Assembly (NCBI GenBank): GCA_963854835.1
Contig: OY978526.1
Coordinates: 15,455,277-15,519,276 of the forward strand
Source of the DNA: Megamerina dolium
Taxonomy: Eukaryota > Arthropoda > Insecta > Diptera > Megamerinidae
Direction of reading: 5' to 3'
DNA: 64,000 nucleotides
Positions within the stretch are counted from its first letter, which is position 1, and each line of letters starts with the position of its first letter. Shown piece after piece: positions 23,023 to 34,652 of the stretch. Made by a program: the position numbers and the translations under genes. A model generated the notes under the pieces. That model was not told the origin of the DNA and did not search any database. It saw only the letters and a list, made by a program, of their open reading frames with translations.

Positions 23023-24605
23023 ATCTCCTTACAGTCGGCTGGGGCCGACCAAACTATACCCTGCATATGTAGATTTATATATAAAAAGTTTACTCGAATA
23101 TCCAACTTTTCTTTTATATCCACTTTTCGAGAAACAATTTTTGCATATACTACTAATTTACACCCGAAATATGGTTGACTTTGACGAAGTAAAAGGATTT
23201 TAAGAGAATTCCGAGGCTTAGTATGGGAGCTATATAAAAAGTGGGCGTGGCTTACCACTTTCTAGTAAATCCAATTAATTTTTCAATGTTAATCCACACC
23301 TTAAATTTGGTGTCCTACGTTGAATAGTTTCTAAGTTATGGTGGTTAACATTTTTGTTTAATTTCCTAAACTTTGTATGGGAGCCCCAATAAGAAGTGGG
23401 CGTGGTACGCTGATTTTTCGCCAGATTATTTCCGACTACGATATTAATTTAAGTGTCAATTATGGTTATTGTAGACATAAGATTGCCTAAGTTACAGCTG
23501 CTTCAATTTAAAATTTGTATGGGGGCTACGATAAACACTGGGCGTGGTGCGCCCATTTTCTGTGAGCCTAGTTGCTCGTACAATACTAATCCATTCCCTA
23601 AGTCTCGTTGTCCTAGGCTAAATGGTTTGTAAGCTATGGAGCTTAAAATTTTAGTTTAATTCACTCGACTTTGTATGGGAGACCCATGAAGGAGTGGGCG
23701 TGGCACACTGATTTTCTGCCAGATTTTTGCCGACTAGGATAATAATTTAAGTGTCAATTATGGTTATTCTAGACAGAAGATTGCCGAAGTTACAGCTGTT
23801 TCAATTTAAAATTTGAATGGGGGCTACGATAAACACTGGGCGTGGTGCGCCCATTTTCTGTGAGCCTAGTTGCTCGTACAATACTAATCCACACCTTAAA
23901 TCTCGTTATTCTACACTGAATAGTTTGCAAGTTATAACCGGTAACATTTTTTTAAATTTCCGCAACTTTGTATGGGAGACCCAAAAAGGAGTGGGCGTGG
24001 CACATTGATTTTCTGCCATATCATTTCCGACTACCGTGTTAATCTAAGTGTCAATTATGGTTATTCTAGACAGAAGATTGTAGAAGTTACAGCAGTTTCA
24101 ATTTAAAAGAATTACAGACACTTTGTATGGGAGCTACGCTAGAAAGTAGGCGTGGCTCATCCACTTTTGGTGAGGTTATATAGTAGTATAATATAACTCT
24201 ATGTGCAAAATATTGTTGTCCCAAGTGTTATATTGTGTGAGTTATAGCAAGTTAAAGATTTTGAAAATTTCGAGGTTAGTCGCTTTGAATGCTTGGTGTG
24301 GGCGTGGTTATTGACCGATCATGCTCAATATCAATCCCCTCCGTACCCTTGGATCATAGATTACTTATGCCAAATTTCATCGAAATAGCTCAATATTTAC
24401 TCAAGTTATCGTGCGAACCAGCCAGGTGACAGACAGACGGACGGACGGACGGACGGACGGACGGACATCGTTAAATCGAAAATTTAATCGACGCTGATCA
24501 CGAATATATATCCATGTCTATATCTCCGGAGATTCCTTCAAGTTGACACAAACATCTGACCGAAATGAATATACCATGCATATTGCATTATGCAGGGTAT
24601 AATAA
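23023..24605 (-). mobile_element. DINE-1-like Helentron-derived element with tandem repeats, copy 2
   Basis: Same family, orientation and block order as 19891-21520. It has the same ATCTCCTTACAGTCGGCTGG hairpin end, tandem units of about 298 bp (GGGGGCTACGATAAACACTGGG at 23521 and 23819), a (GTCY)n tract with two more repeats (24429-24468) and the TGCAGGGTATAATAA end. The high similarity of the two copies suggests recent activity, or local duplication that carried the element along. Confidence 0.85.
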
Positions 24606-27600
24606 ATTAATTTTTAATAAATTAAATTGTGCAATTGCTTCCGATTTTATAGCATCACTTTCACTTGTAACTCATCTTAACAAGAAATAATAAACAAATA
24701 CTAGTAAATCAATAATCAGTTCACCTTGTTGCGATTTTGTATGTTTGTTTGTTTTTGTTTATTACTAATACGGCAGCAACATTCCAGCATACAATTTCCT
24801 CGTCATATGACTTACTATGTTGTTGAACACATGACCATTACCATTATCATTATCAAAAACGGAAGTAGCGGCCGCAGTTGATGCTCAAATATCAACAAAA
24901 TAAGCAAATACTCATCGAATATGTACCAACAAAATTAGCAAATACGCATATTGGTGTACAAGATGAAAGAAACGATGCACTCAAATGCTAAAAAGTGGTT
25001 GCCCGTATTAAAAGTTTACACAACTTATGCATGAAGGGAGGTAATTTTTTCTTTAAAATATTTTTCTTTCCCAACGCGACCAATTCAAGCCGCCACAAGC
25101 TTTTGTAGGAGAAAAAATTACATATCACCAAAACAGTGCAATAGCTCTCATAGGTTTTTTTGGAATAGCAAAATTTATGGAACTATAATACGATAATAAT
25201 ACCCCAGACTTTTATTTATCTAGCTGCCACCAGCTCCCACATTTCAAACAAATTCTACAATACAACAGTGGGGAAATAGTAAGCGCAGAGAAATATTTTG
25301 AAACTATCATGAAGAAAATTACTCAGCGGTGGGATAATGTATTGAACATATAGAGAATATATTAAATAATAATCATCTGTACCCATTTTTTGCTCATTTT
25401 TACGATATGAACATTTCAATCAGCATATTTTGGGGTTTCACCTTTTATTGTTGTTGTTGTAATATGATCATCAATTTTCCATACATGATTTCATACAAAT
25501 AAATGGAACTATAATTGAATGAAAATTAAGAAATAGTAAACACTGTTTTATCAACCGCATATGTGCATATTAAATTAGTGCAATGATGTATATATGCGTA
25601 TGTAAGTAATGTACCTGCAGCACAACGGAACTGGTCAAGTAATGATAGTTTCATTAGTTCACTTCGGTTGTGTGACGCGTTCATTGGCATTATTTTGCAT
25701 CGACTTTTTTGATTTCAGTTTCTATTGCTTCAACATATTTGCATTTACTCTCGCTGCATTACGTTTAACCAGATCAGAACTAGTTCCAAGTAATTATTTC
25801 TAATTTTGTTGTTGTAACTCACTCTATAACTAACCACAACGAACAACTGAAGATAATATTTTTTAACTCTGAGGTTTTTCTCCACTTTGACTACATTGCC
25901 GCCATTAACATTACCACTACTGTAGTACTCACATAAATCTCATACATACATAGGTAGGTACTTATATACAAACAAACATATGTCTATCATTGTGGCGACA
26001 TCTGGCTAGTTAGATTTATATGCGAGCACATGAAATTTATCATGCAGCACACGTATTTTATAACAACGAATGTCACAGTGTTAACGTCCAGCATTACAGT
26101 GTTTCACAAGCGTTACGATTGTATTGTTGAGCGCATGCGTTCGTGCAAAAATTGTGGCATATCTGTCGTACGAATGCCGCATGCCACATGCTGACCACAA
26201 TATATGGTATATACATACGAGTATATAGTGTGTGTGAGTATAGTTATGCTTCGATTTAATTTTTGGTAATTTGCTGTGTCTTAAATGCTTCTTTGCTTTG
26301 TTATTTCACTTAAAGCTTTAACGACATATACTACTCATAGTATAAATATTTGCCAAAATGTATATGATTTTGTTGCTACTCTTGTTATTAGTTTCGTATT
26401 TGAAATGGACAAGTTATAGAGGCGCCCATGGTGTAAGCGTCAATATAATATAGTAGTGCTTGTTTGCCATGCGTACAAATTCATTGGGCGTACACATGCG
26501 TGTGTGTGCTTTAAGCAAATTTATGCGTGACACAAGTGAATGGTAAATATTACTTTGTGTTGTTGTTGTTTATATATACATATGTACAAATATACATACT
26601 CGTTGATCGAAAATTTACTCATGCGCATAAGTTTATAAGCTCACAATTAAATGCATATTTCTTATATAGTCAATCGATATAGCAGTTTTTTTTCTCTCTC
26701 TGAACATACATTTTTATTTTTGTTGAGTTTACATATATCGCCAACTACATACAGCCGAGATAAAAAAATAAAAATACTTTACACTCGAAAATCTTATCTT
26801 AATATTGTTTGCAATTTTTACGAACGAACACCATTTGTACGGAGACAGCTACGTTTCGCCAGTTAAATTATTATACAAATCGTGGCTTAAAGATTATTTA
26901 TCTCTAACGATTGTGTGTTTTTATGAGATCCAATTTGGTTAGAAATGCCCAAAATAAACTAACTATTTTGTAAATAATATACATACAATGCATAATAAGT
27001 TTTACTTGCTTTGCTGACTAAGTACTTCGTCACAATTTAGGCTAAATAGCACAATTCATATATCATACGTTAACATTATGGGTTTGATGATGCGTACGAT
27101 AAGTGATAAAGTTGTGTTGAATTTTTTATTTATTTATTTTATTATATATTTGTGTGCATGTGTATGTCAATGAAATTGAAAAATTTATATGCAAATTTAT
27201 TAAATTAATTTTAATTTATTGCTATACTTTATTTACATTGGCAATATGCCCATAGCTGCTTAATATAATCTTAAAAGTGGTGATAACTGTTTACTAAAAT
27301 TTTCTTACATTGCTCTTATTTAAGATTTTCTGCTATTCTAGTCCTAATGACTGATAAAAAGAACATCAAAAAATGTTTGAAATTAGCACTTTCGTAAAAT
27401 CATTATTTCATAAGTTGCAATAGATTGACTGACAATTTTCGTGCTTGGTTAAATACCTGCCATTATTTTCTGGTATTTATAAATCAGAATAATATATACA
27501 AAATATTCATATTGTTTGCAAAATTTTAATATTTTTTCTTATCAAATTATCTATGGAATTTTTGCTGTTAATTTAAAATTATATTTTAGCTACTAGTTTG

Positions 27601-28508
27601 TTTATTTCGCATATTGTATTGTTGTTTTTAATTTGAATAGATTAATGATTTTTAAAATATAAAATTCATTCATAAAAAGAAAAATATTCAATTTGAATAA
27701 ATTACCTAATTAGCATTTGCAGCTTTTGTATAGTTTTGATAACATAACATATGAGTCTAATAGGACACACCTTTTATTTGACGTTGACACCTATGTCATA
27801 GCCTCTGGTGACCCTTTATTTATTAGTGCATATTATTTAATCAAAAGTGACTGTATAAATTTATGAATATTTATTATTTCAATACTTAAATTCAATTGAG
27901 ATAATTATACACATACAATTATGGATAATTAATTGTCATTCATGATCAGACATATTCATTTTATTCGTTTATTCATCCAATCATTTCAAATAATTTATAA
28001 CTATTGTTTGATCGAATTATTGCAGTCTATTAATTCAATTTATTTCTCCATACTTAATTTATTTTTGTCAAAAATATTTATAAATTCATTAAATAATATT
28101 AAATCATTGATAATTGATAAATTTTGATTTTTCCGCTATATGAACTTATGAATATTATTTGCTGACACCTGAACGTATAATCGAATTTAAAATTGTATTA
28201 AAAATTTGTAGAATTACATTTATTTTAAATAAAAATTAAGCAGTTGTATTTGTAAAATATTTTAAACATTTTACGATTATTTAATTTCGAAATTTGTCTT
28301 ACTTCCGATGCAATTATGAGCCTTAAAAATCATCATTGTTTTCGTTGTATTTGATACAAGATTAAAATCATGGAATAAAATATTATTGCAAAACAATGTC
28401 TGGGAACTTTTGAGACTTGATTTTTACATACTCATATCATTAAATAATATCTTACATATATTTGTAGTTAATGAAATATTTGCGTATTTTACATGTGCAC
28501 CCCTTTTG

Positions 28509-28549
<41 letters not shown>

Positions 28550-28990
28550 TTTTGACATTTTCGACAGCACAATTGTTGGTTATTGTATTTCGGTTGCAAT
28601 TTATTAGCTTCATATTTTTGCTGCCGTTACTACTGTTACTGCTGCTGTTGTTATTAGATATATTGTATAGACTTTTTTTTATTTTTTTTTTTTGAAGAGA
28701 GAGAACGCCTTGGCACGATTATTCTACTCCTCTGGTTATGCACATTTGAATGATTTACATGATTTTTTATACAATTATCTGACATTGTTGTACGATTATA
28801 TAGTATTATTATTATTATTATTTTTTTTTGCTTTTCCTAAGTACCATATTATTAGCAGTAATTGGAATGAATACAATTTCTATTTTTAATTCTTCTGTCA
28901 AAAGGGCCAAATAATCAAAATTGAATATAAAAGTTTATGTTTTATTTCTGTTTTTTGCAAATTATTGAAGGCCAAATGTCAGCAGGAAAA
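24606..28990. other. Gene-poor AT-rich region
   Basis: About 4.4 kb with no supported gene: short frames only, TTGTT simple repeats (25443-25460, 26562-26570), ATAC/ATGT tracts and long T runs before 29000. No cysteine-rich frame like the neighbouring array genes was found here. Confidence 0.4.
28512..28546. repeat. (TA)n microsatellite
   Basis: About 17 uninterrupted AT dinucleotides after TTTTGGCC. Confidence 0.9.
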
Positions 28991-29004
28991 TAATACTAAA
29001 CTGA

Positions 29005-31345
29005 TTTTTTTTTTTTTGTTAGCTTATTTTTTTTTTTATTGAATCTTTCTTAAATACAAGAAACTAACAATAAGTATTAAAATCTTACAAACTAAATAAA
29101 ACTATGTGATATCCCCTACGTTCCATCACAATTTGGTGAGTCGCGAGATGTAGCAATTTTACAGCATATTCAGTGTGTCTTTTCTTTTTAATCGACGATG
29201 CCCCTTGCTCAGCAACAATTGCCTAGCAAGGGGATTCGGATGATTGTGTAATTTTTGAATGTAGCTTCTGCAGGACATTGCAACTTCCTCAGAAATTGTG
29301 GATACATTTAAATCTCGATGGATGTTAACGTTCCTCATATACCAAGGCGCGTTTACAATAATTCGCAGACACTTGGATTGTATTCGCTGCAATTTTTCGA
29401 TATTAGAGGGAGATGCGGTGCCCCAAAACTGAATACCATAAGTCCAGATTGGCTTCAGGATTGCTTTATATAATAGCACTTTGTATTCGAGATTCAACTT
29501 TGATCTTTTGTGTAACAGCCACCATAACTGATTCATTTTAAGCTTGATCTGAGTTTTCTTTTCCTCTATGTGATTTTTCCATGTCAGCCTTCTGTCGAGG
29601 TGAATACCCAAGTACTTTGTTGAGGAACATTGTGGAACTGATTGGCCATTAATTTTAAGTGGGGGACATGTATCTAGCCTTAGCGTGAAGGTTACATGTA
29701 CGCTCTTTGATTCATTGACTTTTATACGCCATTTTGCTAGCCAGATTTCGAGAGAATCGACATGAGTCTGCAGGAGTTTAGTAGCTTCTATGGGGTTAGA
29801 GCGAGAGCACAATATTGCCGTATCATCAGCAAAGGTCGATATGAATGTATAGTTATTGTTGGGCATATCTGAAGTGTATAAGAGATACAGTAAGGGACCC
29901 AAAACGCTTCCTTGAGGAACGCCAGCGTGAATATCCAATGGATTTGTTGTGTAATCCTTGTGATGTACGAGAAATTGTCTTTTCGTGAGGTAGCTACTAA
30001 GCAATGAGGAGACATTTTCAGGCAGTAATAGTTTGAGTTTGTAAATGAGGCCATCGTGCCATACTTTATCGAAAGCTTGAGTGATATCAAGAAAGACAGC
30101 TGAGCAATACTTTTTTTCTTCAAAAGTGTTCCTTATCAGAGTTACAATGCGGTGGACTTGTTCTATTGTGCCGTGCTGTTTTCTAAATCCAAACTGATGT
30201 TGAGGAATCAGTTGGTTGAGATTAATAAATGGAGTTATATTCATGACAAGTAGCTTTTCGAATACTTTAGAAAGTAGAGGCAGGAGGCTGATAGGTCTGT
30301 ACGATGCAACTTTTGTAGGGTCTTTTCCTGGTTTTGCTATCATAATAATTTTTGAAGTTTTCCAGCATTTGGGATAGTGTTTAATACGAAGGATAGCATT
30401 GAAAATGTGCATCAGATGAATTACTGAAGCCGGAGGTAGCTCTTTTATCATTTTACCGGTAATTTTATCTGGACCAGGTGATTTTTTTGGGTTTAAATCT
30501 TTATAAATTGCTTTGAATATGTCCTTTTTTTTAATTTTGAGCGTTATTGAGCAAGGTTGAGAAGTTAATATTGGTAATGAGGACTGTGAAGAGGGTGGAT
30601 TGGGTGTAAACACACTTTTTAGGTGGTTTGCAAAAGCCAAACCCTTCTCACAGTTGCTTCTAGCCCAATTACCGTCACTCAAACGGATGGGGGAATCAGT
30701 GAGAATTGGCCGATTTGATTTTTTTGCTGATTTCCACAAAGAGTAGTCTGACGCTTCACCAGGTGTTAATTTCGCTATGTGCTCTTCTAACTCTTTGTTG
30801 TTTTTATTTTTTAAGGCTTGCTTTAACTTTCGAGTGCAGTGCTGTAGCTGTGTTTTCAGATTCGGTGATCTGAATTCTTGCCATTGTCTTCGGAGTCTTC
30901 TTTTTTGTCTTACTAGCAATTCAATATCGGCTGGTGTGTATGGGCTATAGTTTGATTGCTTGCATACCTTTGTGCAGGTGGCTGAGCTGAGAGCTAATGA
31001 GAGCAGCTGGTTGAATTTTTCGAGTGCTGAGTCTACATCGTGTCCATTTCTTAATACAGTACTCAGAGGAAGATGGGAATTTATATATTTCTTGAATTTT
31101 AACCAGTCTATTTTCTTTCTAACGCAATTGCTTTGGGGGCTTGGTGATTTTATAGATATTACCGTGGGTGAGTGGTCAGATGATAGATCATAATTACACT
31201 CTGTGGAGATATTTTCCATCTGCAAACCTTTGGCGACTCCAAAGTCTATGAGATCGGGTATTTTCCTCTTGTCCGTCGGCCAATATGTCGGTTGACCATT
31301 TGAAATAACATCGTAGCCGTTATTTGATTTGTTCAAAAGTCTGAA
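29005..31345 (-). mobile_element. 5'-truncated non-LTR retrotransposon, jockey clade
   Basis: On the minus strand the element starts inside the endonuclease domain, carries the whole reverse transcriptase, and ends in a 3' UTR of about 120 bases with AATAAA-like A-rich tails (plus-strand T runs at 29004-29017 and 29026-29037). The 5' truncation and A-rich 3' end are typical of target-primed reverse transcription. No clear target-site duplication was found. It splits the Kazal-like array into two blocks. Confidence 0.85.
29159..31336 (-). CDS. Truncated LINE ORF2: endonuclease end plus reverse transcriptase
   Basis: One uninterrupted frame of about 725 codons on the minus strand. It begins in the last part of an AP-type endonuclease (P-T-Y-W-P, I-P-D-L-I-D-F, S-D-H-S-P at about residues 53-57). 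A linker and a complete reverse transcriptase follow: K-P-G-K-D-P with Y-R-P-I-S-L-L-P, Q-F-G-F-R, F-L-D-I-T-Q-A-F-D, V-P-Q-G-S-V-L-G-P, catalytic F-A-D-D, and K-Y-L-G-I-H-L-D. It ends with the usual jockey-type tail (W-G-T-A-S, L-Q-R-I-Q-S-K). The start is a truncation point, not a true initiator: an in-frame TAA lies just upstream and the first codon is TTG. Lack of stops or frameshifts in 2.2 kb suggests a young insertion. It cannot move alone, lacking ORF1 and most of the endonuclease. Confidence 0.9.
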   Translation of the reverse strand: MNKSNNGYDVISNGQPTYWPTDKRKIPDLIDFGVAKGLQMENISTECNYDLSSDHSPTVISIKSPSPQSNCVRKKIDWLKFKKYINSHLPLSTVLRNGHDVDSALEKFNQLLSLALSSATCTKVCKQSNYSPYTPADIELLVRQKRRLRRQWQEFRSPNLKTQLQHCTRKLKQALKNKNNKELEEHIAKLTPGEASDYSLWKSAKKSNRPILTDSPIRLSDGNWARSNCEKGLAFANHLKSVFTPNPPSSQSSLPILTSQPCSITLKIKKKDIFKAIYKDLNPKKSPGPDKITGKMIKELPPASVIHLMHIFNAILRIKHYPKCWKTSKIIMIAKPGKDPTKVASYRPISLLPLLSKVFEKLLVMNITPFINLNQLIPQHQFGFRKQHGTIEQVHRIVTLIRNTFEEKKYCSAVFLDITQAFDKVWHDGLIYKLKLLLPENVSSLLSSYLTKRQFLVHHKDYTTNPLDIHAGVPQGSVLGPLLYLLYTSDMPNNNYTFISTFADDTAILCSRSNPIEATKLLQTHVDSLEIWLAKWRIKVNESKSVHVTFTLRLDTCPPLKINGQSVPQCSSTKYLGIHLDRRLTWKNHIEEKKTQIKLKMNQLWWLLHKRSKLNLEYKVLLYKAILKPIWTYGIQFWGTASPSNIEKLQRIQSKCLRIIVNAPWYMRNVNIHRDLNVSTISEEVAMSCRSYIQKLHNHPNPLARQLLLSKGHRRLKRKDTLNML

Positions 31346-33242
31346 TTAAGTTGGAAGCGATTTAACTATGTACAATCTGAATATTGGATTAAAATCATTA
31401 ACAAGTGTATTCAATACTAGAAATATAGTATAAAGTATCATATATATATAAATTTATAATTTAGTAGTTTTATATTATTTCATCATAAAATATAAATGCT
31501 TGTAATTTAAAATTAAAAACAACTTTCAATTTATTACATACATATTAACACATATGAAAATATTGTAAGACGATGCTAAACGTTCAAGACCGGCTAAGAA
31601 GTGAAGCAATTACATACAATCATGGCGAAAGGATGGTAAGTGATGATGATGCTATGTACGCGATTTTCAATTATCAGTATTGTGTAAAAACAAAAACAAA
31701 AAAACAAAAATATTTTTATTTTCGTAGCATTCACAAAAGCATAATGTAATCCGTTCTAGGCCTTGAATGATTCATACCAATGAATTTGATATGCGTGAAA
31801 AATATTATGAAATTTTTCCTTTTACTAGTTCGAAAAATTAATTAGTTATATCTTAGAATATTACTTATATTATTATTTGTTAAACATTAAAAATTTTCCA
31901 AACAAAGATACATTTTCAGTCGAAAACTTTTTTTTTTTTTGGTGAGGCACCCCATTGTATTTCAGTAAAGACAAACTGAGCGCATTTAAAAAAAAAAAAA
32001 AAATTTGTGTCAAAATCGCTTAAGTCTATATTAACTGTGAAAAATTTCTTAATACAAATGTGACTACGTCACGCACATGTGCAGAAGGACGTTAACTCAT
32101 CAAATAGCACAAATAGCATAGGCCGTCTATTCGTTGGTCTATCTTATACTCTATGATCGTGTAATATATAATAAAATGGATTATACTCATATTATCGATT
32201 GCAAAATTTTTGGTTTTTGTTTTTGAAAATACAATACATACTTTATTGTTTTTGTGTATTTGCGTTGCGCAGTTCAACGCTATTTAATTCCGTAGACAAT
32301 ACTAGTACACATTTCAGCATTTAATTAATATACTAACATATCATGATCGGCGTTGACAAGTGTTTTTTTCTTTATTTATTTATCAACTTTGTATTGCTGT
32401 TGTCGTTGATAGGGGAATGACTGAATGAGTGAAGCAGGTAACATTTTCAAGTCAAAGCTTTTGTATGGAATATCTTATAATGGAATTTATATATTATTTG
32501 TTAGCTAAAATGTTATGCTAAGAGTGATCTATGTTCATCTATTTTATTACAGCGATTCTAAAAAAATATGAATGATGAAAGGGAGAGAGAGAATGACAAC
32601 AGAAATGAACCTCGAAATTCTCAAATTCTTCAAGAATATTAAGTTGGAATGGCAGTATAAATTCCGTAGTCTCTTCTAGTCGTGGGTATCGTGGGTGCAG
32701 AGAATACTGAATGAAGGAAACATTTCTTCATGTTACTGAATGGTGATGCTAATAGAAATTCCGCCAATGAAACCACACCCTGATCACGCCAGTAAATTGA
32801 GAAGAAGGTAGCATCGAAGAAGTCTTACGATAATGGAGGCATAGACGAAGTAGCTAGTGTCAAAAAACAAAGGGTACATACATCTTGGACGATTTCGAAT
32901 TAGTAAAGGATTTAGTCTATTTTTGAACTGACATTCACACCTGGAGATAATGCGAAGAATTGCTATTTTGAACTGAGTAAGCAATTGAAAAGTCGAAGTC
33001 AACTCTTTAAGAACAAAGAGACGAAAAGGAAAACCAAAACTCCGGTAAAAATAGCAAGTGCTGTAGAATGTGACAGAGCGTGGAATTTACAATAGCAATT
33101 TATTTTCTTCGTAACGAAAACTTCGATTGAAGGGAATACATGTATTTTTCATAAATTATTTTTAATTATTTTCAAGTTCAATCTTCACGAAAAATTTGAC
33201 ATTACTCAAATTGTGAGGACAAATTTATTTGTGTATAACATA
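31346..33242. other. Gene-poor stretch between LINE and gene E
   Basis: No supported gene. AT-rich, with A/T homopolymers near 31925 and 31985. The part adjacent to 33242 is the probable 3' flank of gene E. Confidence 0.4.
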
Positions 33243-33815
33243 TTAGAATGTGTACTCATAATAGTTTTCACCCTCTTCTTCATATTCATTAAATAGTTGT
33301 CCATTTGTATTATTTACAGGTGATTCATTTAAGGCATTTTCTAATGGTACGTCCAATGTTGCATTCAATGTTGCATTATTCATTGGCGCACTATGCAATG
33401 TCGCATTAAATAGAGTCGAATTGGTTAATGTTGTATTACCCAGTGTGTATGTGTTTGGTACAATCGGTGAATCTCTATCTCTAATATGTCTACAAGCGGG
33501 CATTGTTTTTATACATGGTCCAATACGATTTATACGCCAAACTGTAAAGAAATTGCCATATGTATTTATTATGCTGAGTATAAGGAAACTTTAGACCATC
33601 ACTTGATTACCTTCATTTCTACGCAAACATTTGGTTAGACGCAACAAACATCTGTTTGAGAACGTACATCTGAGATTTGTTTTTCCTTGACCTAAGCGTA
33701 TCGCACAGACAGGATCATATTCTCTAGTGCAACGTCTTTTACAATTTCTTTGCGCCTTTGCGAAGAATACAAATGTGCAAATTATAAACAACGATAATAT
33801 AGAAGTGCACTTCAT
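33243..33815 (-). CDS. Gene E: Kazal-like domain with N-glycosylation-rich tail
   Basis: The CDS joins 33815-33611 and 33541-33243 on the minus strand (GAAG/GTAATC, TTTACAG; phase 1), 167 aa. Residues 1-21 form a signal peptide. The single Kazal-like domain has eight Cys (25, 29, 37, 50, 56, 63, 78, 85): C-x3-C-x7-C with D-P-V-C-A, C-T-F-S-N-R-C, C-x6-C and I-G-P-C. It matches F and G in spacing. After Cys 85 comes a tail of about 80 residues absent from F and G. It is built of short N-x-T-L-like units (N-T-T, N-S-T, N-A-T three times, N-E-S, N-N-T: seven N-glycosylation sequons) and ends in an acidic Tyr-rich stretch (E-Y-E-E-E-G-E-N-Y-Y-E-Y), a possible tyrosine-sulphation site. This suggests a heavily glycosylated secreted protein. 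Function is unknown. Confidence 0.8.
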
Positions 33816-33905
33816 CCTGTTTTTTTTTTGTTTTTTGCTTTAGAAATTACTACTAACTGAATCAAATTTATGTACACAGAATGAATGTTATAATAAATAC
33901 TAAAA

Positions 33906-33913
33906 TTTATATA
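33906..33913 (-). promoter_or_regulatory. TATA box of gene E
   Basis: On the minus strand TATATAAA lies about 90 bases before the ATG at 33815, comparable with the other array genes. Confidence 0.4.
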
Positions 33914-34226
33914 CACCATTCAATGACTTATATAGGCGATAAAGAAATTTAGGTTAAGAAAACTATTCATATGTTATTATGAGATTGACATACATGCGGC
34001 ATAATAATATCTTTCAATAGGCACATATTTACAATATTTCGAAAATAAAAAAAACAAACAATTTTTAGTGCAACATTTATTGAATGATCTTGAAATGAGT
34101 AAATACATCTGTTTCATTACCTTATAAAATACGACTATAAACTAAGATATGACTTCTTTTCATTTAAAGTATGCTGCATTGTATTAGATGTTGTTTCAGT
34201 CTCATATCAATTACATTCCATTACAT

Positions 34227-34572
34227 TCAAATATTTGTTAGTTTTTCACATACTTGCCTTCGCTTTCTGCATTCGCTTCTAAATCGTATGGACCAGTCTG
34301 AAAAAGAGAAATATACAATTTAAGCATTCAGGTTCAATCAGGTAAGTTCAGCACGAAAAAACAAATTGCATTGTTTTACCTTCATTCGGACGAATGCATC
34401 TTCGGACACGCAATAAACATTTATTTGCGAATGTACATTGTACGGCTCCACCACCGAAATTTCTTAGTACTGCACACACCGGTCTATATTCTCTGGTGCA
34501 TGCTCTGTTACATTGAGCGGTAACACATGCAAGTCCTAGTAATGAAATTAGCAAAAAGAATGTAAAATTCAT
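34227..34572 (-). CDS. Gene F: small secreted eight-cysteine Kazal-like protein
   Basis: The CDS joins 34572-34380 and 34297-34227 on the minus strand (GAAG/GTAAAA, TTTTTCAG; phase 1), 87 aa. Residues 1-19 are a signal peptide (F-F-L-L-I-S-L-L-G-L). Cys at 21, 25, 33, 46, 52, 59, 74 and 81 give C-x3-C-x7-C-x12-C-x5-C-x6-C-x14-C-x6-C, with R-P-V-C-A and C-T-F-A-N-K-C. The second exon starts D-W-S-I-R. The mature protein is strongly basic (Arg/Lys-rich near the C terminus, R-K-R-R). It is a close tandem copy of gene G, with upstream sequence also shared. The extra Cys pair (46 and 81) beyond the classic six-Cys Kazal pattern may form a fourth disulphide. Likely an extracellular inhibitor or antimicrobial-like peptide; unproven. 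Confidence 0.8.
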
Positions 34573-34644
34573 TTTTGATATTTCAATTATGATTTCCGTA
34601 TGATTTTCACAATATTATTTAAACAATATATTTCCGTCGCAGCA

Positions 34645-34652
34645 CTTTTTAT
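34645..34652 (-). promoter_or_regulatory. TATA box of gene F
   Basis: TATAAAAA on the minus strand, about 75 bases before the ATG. The surrounding GAAAAACATATAAAAAGTG is conserved in front of gene G, which supports a real promoter. Confidence 0.55.

Noticed and set aside
20440..24010. CRISPR-like or satellite array
   Set aside because: The regular repeats of about 300 bp are the tandem core of two DINE-like elements; there are no short repeats with unique spacers, and the DNA is eukaryotic.
29788..30123. Second minus-strand frame within the LINE
   Set aside because: It is an alternative frame of the reverse transcriptase region without domain motifs.
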